Shown piece by piece: positions 61,426 to 64,000 of a stretch of DNA of 64,000 nucleotides. The position numbers and the translations under genes are program-made. The notes below the pieces were generated by a model, which saw only the letters and a program-made list of their open reading frames with translations, was not told where the DNA came from and searched no databases. The stretch spans positions 1 to 64,000 of the forward strand of contig JAUCBJ010008828.1 of the NCBI GenBank assembly GCA_032718475.1. The letters are read 5' to 3'. The first letter of the stretch is position 1. Each line of letters opens with the position of its first letter. The stretch comes from Nemertoderma westbladi (taxonomy: Eukaryota; Xenacoelomorpha; Nemertodermatida; Nemertodermatidae).

Positions 61426-64000
61426 ATGTCTGACACAACCCAATCACTGTCGGATAGTCTCCTAGATAGTGTTAGAATGACTGTTAGACAGTGTCTTAAA
61501 AAGATCAGTGACCCAGATCCAAGTATAGAACATCCTAGATCCAAGTCGAAGTCACCTCCTGCTGTAAGAAAGGCCATCCCTACTGTAGTAATCTCAGACC
61601 CTAGGCTAGTCCAACATCGTAGGTCTATCATTGGCACTCGGGCCCAAGTCAAGCGGGATCAAGAAGCAGCGGAACCTCAACAACCCGCGAGCCAAGAACT
61701 TACTTCTCAACGGCCCGATAGCTCCAGTAGTTCGGATACTGTTGAGCGGACGCCCGAACGCGGAGCGAAGATGGCGGATAAGGTTTATGATGAGCGGCCA
61801 ACCTATGAAGAATCAACCGACGCCACTTCTTCTCAAGAAGAAAGCGAAGTGACAGCAGAGAAACCGCATAAGAGGGATGCCATTGACATTTATCTGTCAG
61901 ACTATCAACGTTTTTTAGGTGATGACGAGTTGAGGAGAAGGTTAGAGGGACTTAGCCCTAATAGTGAAGGAACCAAGCTTGTGTTGGATGCCATCGATGT
62001 GGAAATGAGGGCTGCGAATCAGGCTAAATTTGATGAACAACTCCGCATCACACGAGTCCAGGAAGAACAAGTAAAGAAAAAACGTATAGAAGACAGAAAG
62101 GCAGCGGCGGTAGCAGCAGCAGTGGCAGCTGCAGAAGCAGAAACAAAAGCGGCAGTAGCAGCAGCAAAAGCAGCGGCCGAAGCAGAAACAAAAGCGGCAG
62201 CGGCAGTGGCAGCGGCAGAGACAAAAGCGGCAGTAGCGGCAGCGGAGGCGGTGGCCGAAGCGGAAAGAAAAGCGGCGGAGGCAGTGGCAGAAGCCGAACG
62301 GAGAGCGACTGAAGAAACCACCCAATTAGAATTGGAAAACATTCAGGAGAATCAAGACTGCATAAATAAACAGTTAACAGCTAGTAATATGCAGATGATG
62401 AATCGATCTACTCCCAAAAGACAGGGATATACATCATCTGAGGAAGGCGATACCACCGATACTGAAGGCAAGGGAAATAGATCTCGTCTAAGTAGACGTA
62501 AAAGAACATTCCACCGTCAGAAATTGCCTGATTTGCCTCCAGCTGTTAGAAGGCAACTAAATAATACCAACTTAGGTAGTGCAGAGCCCACAGACCAAAT
62601 AATTAAAATAGAAAGACTCCCTACTATAGTAGATGAGCCTGAAATAATTAGGCCTGTTCTTGAAATCACCCCTTCGGTGATAGACACACCTGTGCTCCCT
62701 GAAACTACCTCTAAATTCCCTCTGCATAGCACTAAGCTACCTGTGCCCCGTAGAACTGCCCAGGAGACAGTTCAGGTTCTGGACCCCGAGCGAAATACTC
62801 CTGATTTGTCGCCCGTTGTCCCTCGTCCGCCCGCTACAACGTTGGCGACTCCCGCTTCGGCGGTCGAATGGGTGGACGAGAGAAGGCGGGGGATGGATCT
62901 CCTGCTCGGGCAGATGCAGGAGACTGTTCAGCAATTTAAGGGCACAGTAAGGGAAAGTAGGCTAGAGTTGCAAGAAGTGCAGCAAAGTATCGCGCTAGAA
63001 CGCGATAAATTAGTAAATACCCAAAAGGGTATACCACCACCCTCTGTAACAATGTGTCAACCTGTTAGGTCTGAAGTATCGCATGCGCAAGGTGTGGAGC
63101 CTACACGCATCTATACTGCTAGCGAAGTAGAAACTCCTATAGTGAACCCTATTAAGGGTAATTATAGACCTGTTGATAATGACATTCCCTATAGAACTGA
63201 TCATAATCCGAGAAATTTATATACCGATAACTCGATATTAAATAACACGATGGCCCAAGAAAGTTTTACGCGTCAAATGGCTAGAACCGAAGCCCGGCAA
63301 GCGGTAAAGGTGGGAGAGATCGTCAAGTTCAATGGAGATGAGATGAAATGGTTACCTTTTAATGAATATTACAAAGATAACATACAGAACTCTGTACTAT
63401 CTAATGGAGAAAAACTTAGATACCTCATCGAGTGCTTGGAAGGATCTCCCAAGTCAATGGCGTTAAAATTTATTGGACATCCAGATGGATTAAGACAAGT
63501 TTGGGATACACTAAACATCAGGTATGGTAATAGGACTAACATAGCTAGGTATTTATATGCGAAATTAATGGCGCCCCGAAAGTTTCTTAGCAGCGGGATT
63601 ATAGAGTTTTCCGATGAGATTCAGGAGATCTGTAGACAACTAGATTGGTTAGGTAAGTCTCATGAATACCAGAATTCTATGGTTGTAGGAGCCTTAGCAT
63701 CTACTTTGCCCAAGGGTGGAGTAGGTACACGCTGGGACAAGAAGGTGTTATATATGATGGAACAACAACAACGAGACCCTACCATGGCTGATCTCATGTC
63801 ATTCTTGGATAGCGAGGTGAAATTACAGCTCATAAAGCAGTCCAGAGAGAAGACAGCGGAAAGTAAGGTAAGTGAGAAACCCGTTTCTAGGAGAAGGGTA
63901 ACACCAGTATGTTATACCGACGACGGTGAAAGCCAAACTTCTCAAGGAGAGGACAGCGGGAAAGACACTGACAGATCTTATTATGTCAATAAAATGCCTA
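61426..64000 (+). CDS. Second BEL/Pao element: gag, open to window end
   Basis: ATG at 61426 (MSDTTQSLSDSLLDSVRMTV) and no stop for 858 codons to the edge. Disordered charged N-terminus, then an Ala/Glu/Lys helix (AAAEAETKAAVAAAKAAAEA and so on, about residues 224-290), Pro/Thr-rich linker, then a gag domain from about residue 628: VKFNGDEMKWLPFNEYYKD, YLIECLEGSPKSMALKF, VWDTLNIRYGNRTNIARYL and FSDEIQEICRQLDWLG. This matches the conserved BEL/Pao gag domain (PxFxGDxxxWxxFxxxF...LxGxA...W..L...YG). Zinc knuckle and pol would follow beyond the window. It is a different family from BEL-1 and on the opposite strand. An intact frame suggests a young copy. Confidence 0.88.
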   Translation, partial: MSDTTQSLSDSLLDSVRMTVRQCLKKISDPDPSIEHPRSKSKSPPAVRKAIPTVVISDPRLVQHRRSIIGTRAQVKRDQEAAEPQQPASQELTSQRPDSSSSSDTVERTPERGAKMADKVYDERPTYEESTDATSSQEESEVTAEKPHKRDAIDIYLSDYQRFLGDDELRRRLEGLSPNSEGTKLVLDAIDVEMRAANQAKFDEQLRITRVQEEQVKKKRIEDRKAAAVAAAVAAAEAETKAAVAAAKAAAEAETKAAAAVAAAETKAAVAAAEAVAEAERKAAEAVAEAERRATEETTQLELENIQENQDCINKQLTASNMQMMNRSTPKRQGYTSSEEGDTTDTEGKGNRSRLSRRKRTFHRQKLPDLPPAVRRQLNNTNLGSAEPTDQIIKIERLPTIVDEPEIIRPVLEITPSVIDTPVLPETTSKFPLHSTKLPVPRRTAQETVQVLDPERNTPDLSPVVPRPPATTLATPASAVEWVDERRRGMDLLLGQMQETVQQFKGTVRESRLELQEVQQSIALERDKLVNTQKGIPPPSVTMCQPVRSEVSHAQGVEPTRIYTASEVETPIVNPIKGNYRPVDNDIPYRTDHNPRNLYTDNSILNNTMAQESFTRQMARTEARQAVKVGEIVKFNGDEMKWLPFNEYYKDNIQNSVLSNGEKLRYLIECLEGSPKSMALKFIGHPDGLRQVWDTLNIRYGNRTNIARYLYAKLMAPRKFLSSGIIEFSDEIQEICRQLDWLGKSHEYQNSMVVGALASTLPKGGVGTRWDKKVLYMMEQQQRDPTMADLMSFLDSEVKLQLIKQSREKTAESKVSEKPVSRRRVTPVCYTDDGESQTSQGEDSGKDTDRSYYVNKMP

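Noticed and set aside
60900-62934. Minus-strand frames over the second BEL gag (for example Ser/Ala- and Phe/Cys-rich ones at 61942-62342)
   Set aside because: They are the reverse of the Ala/Glu/Lys repeat region; the plus-strand frame is open for 858 codons with a recognisable gag domain.

Overview
This window looks like nuclear DNA from an invertebrate animal. It is AT-rich and intron-bearing, packed with non-LTR (LINE) and LTR retrotransposons, MITE-like elements, minisatellites and long G/C homopolymer runs, and it holds very little host coding sequence. The only confidently recognised host gene is an HMGB gene of the Dsp1 type: a Gln/Ala-rich N-terminal region followed by two HMG boxes, on the minus strand, with four exons between 4333 and 9858. 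That architecture suggests a protostome, possibly an arthropod, but the species cannot be named from the sequence.

Layout. 1-1180: AT-rich, with a possible decayed hAT remnant. 1183-9858: the HMGB gene. Two of its introns are built almost wholly from 29-bp minisatellites whose unit contains the exon end plus the 5' splice site, and a third intron holds a foldback-like element with a 9-bp target duplication. 9859-14080: MITE copies, a G28 run, a perfect hairpin and a tRNA-like SINE. 14191-20217: a nest of retroelements. It contains an RTE-like LINE whose 3' end is present in three tandem copies inside one target-site duplication, a Ty3/Gypsy gag remnant split by a second RTE insertion, and a 5'-truncated CR1/Jockey-group LINE with a 706-codon RT frame. 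20218-24060: mostly unannotated, with a tRNA-like relic, a hairpin and the tail of a BEL/Pao pol. 24128-27160: a decayed minus-strand LINE. 27330-28110: a Gypsy RT/RNase H relic. 28678-29026: an RT relic.

29027-42971: a young, essentially complete BEL/Pao LTR retrotransposon on the minus strand. It has 529/530-bp LTRs, the 5-bp target duplication CATAT and a polypurine tract. Its gag-pol is split into three frames at G runs. An additional frame downstream of pol carries three CCHC zinc knuckles and an RNase D/WRN-like exonuclease signature. 44019-48808 and 49403-57308 are direct copies of one unit, each carrying an intronless gene for a small secreted, probably GPI-anchored, Cys-rich protein. 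The second copy is interrupted by a full-length 3.36-kb RTE-like LINE, and the first copy preserves the empty site. 57866-64000 is the 5' part of a second BEL/Pao element, inserted in an RTE fragment, whose gag frame is open to the window edge.

The mobile elements are nested and mostly act independently of one another. The most notable structure is the HMGB gene, where amplification has targeted 5' splice sites in two introns separately. The most unusual protein is the 3' frame of the BEL element.
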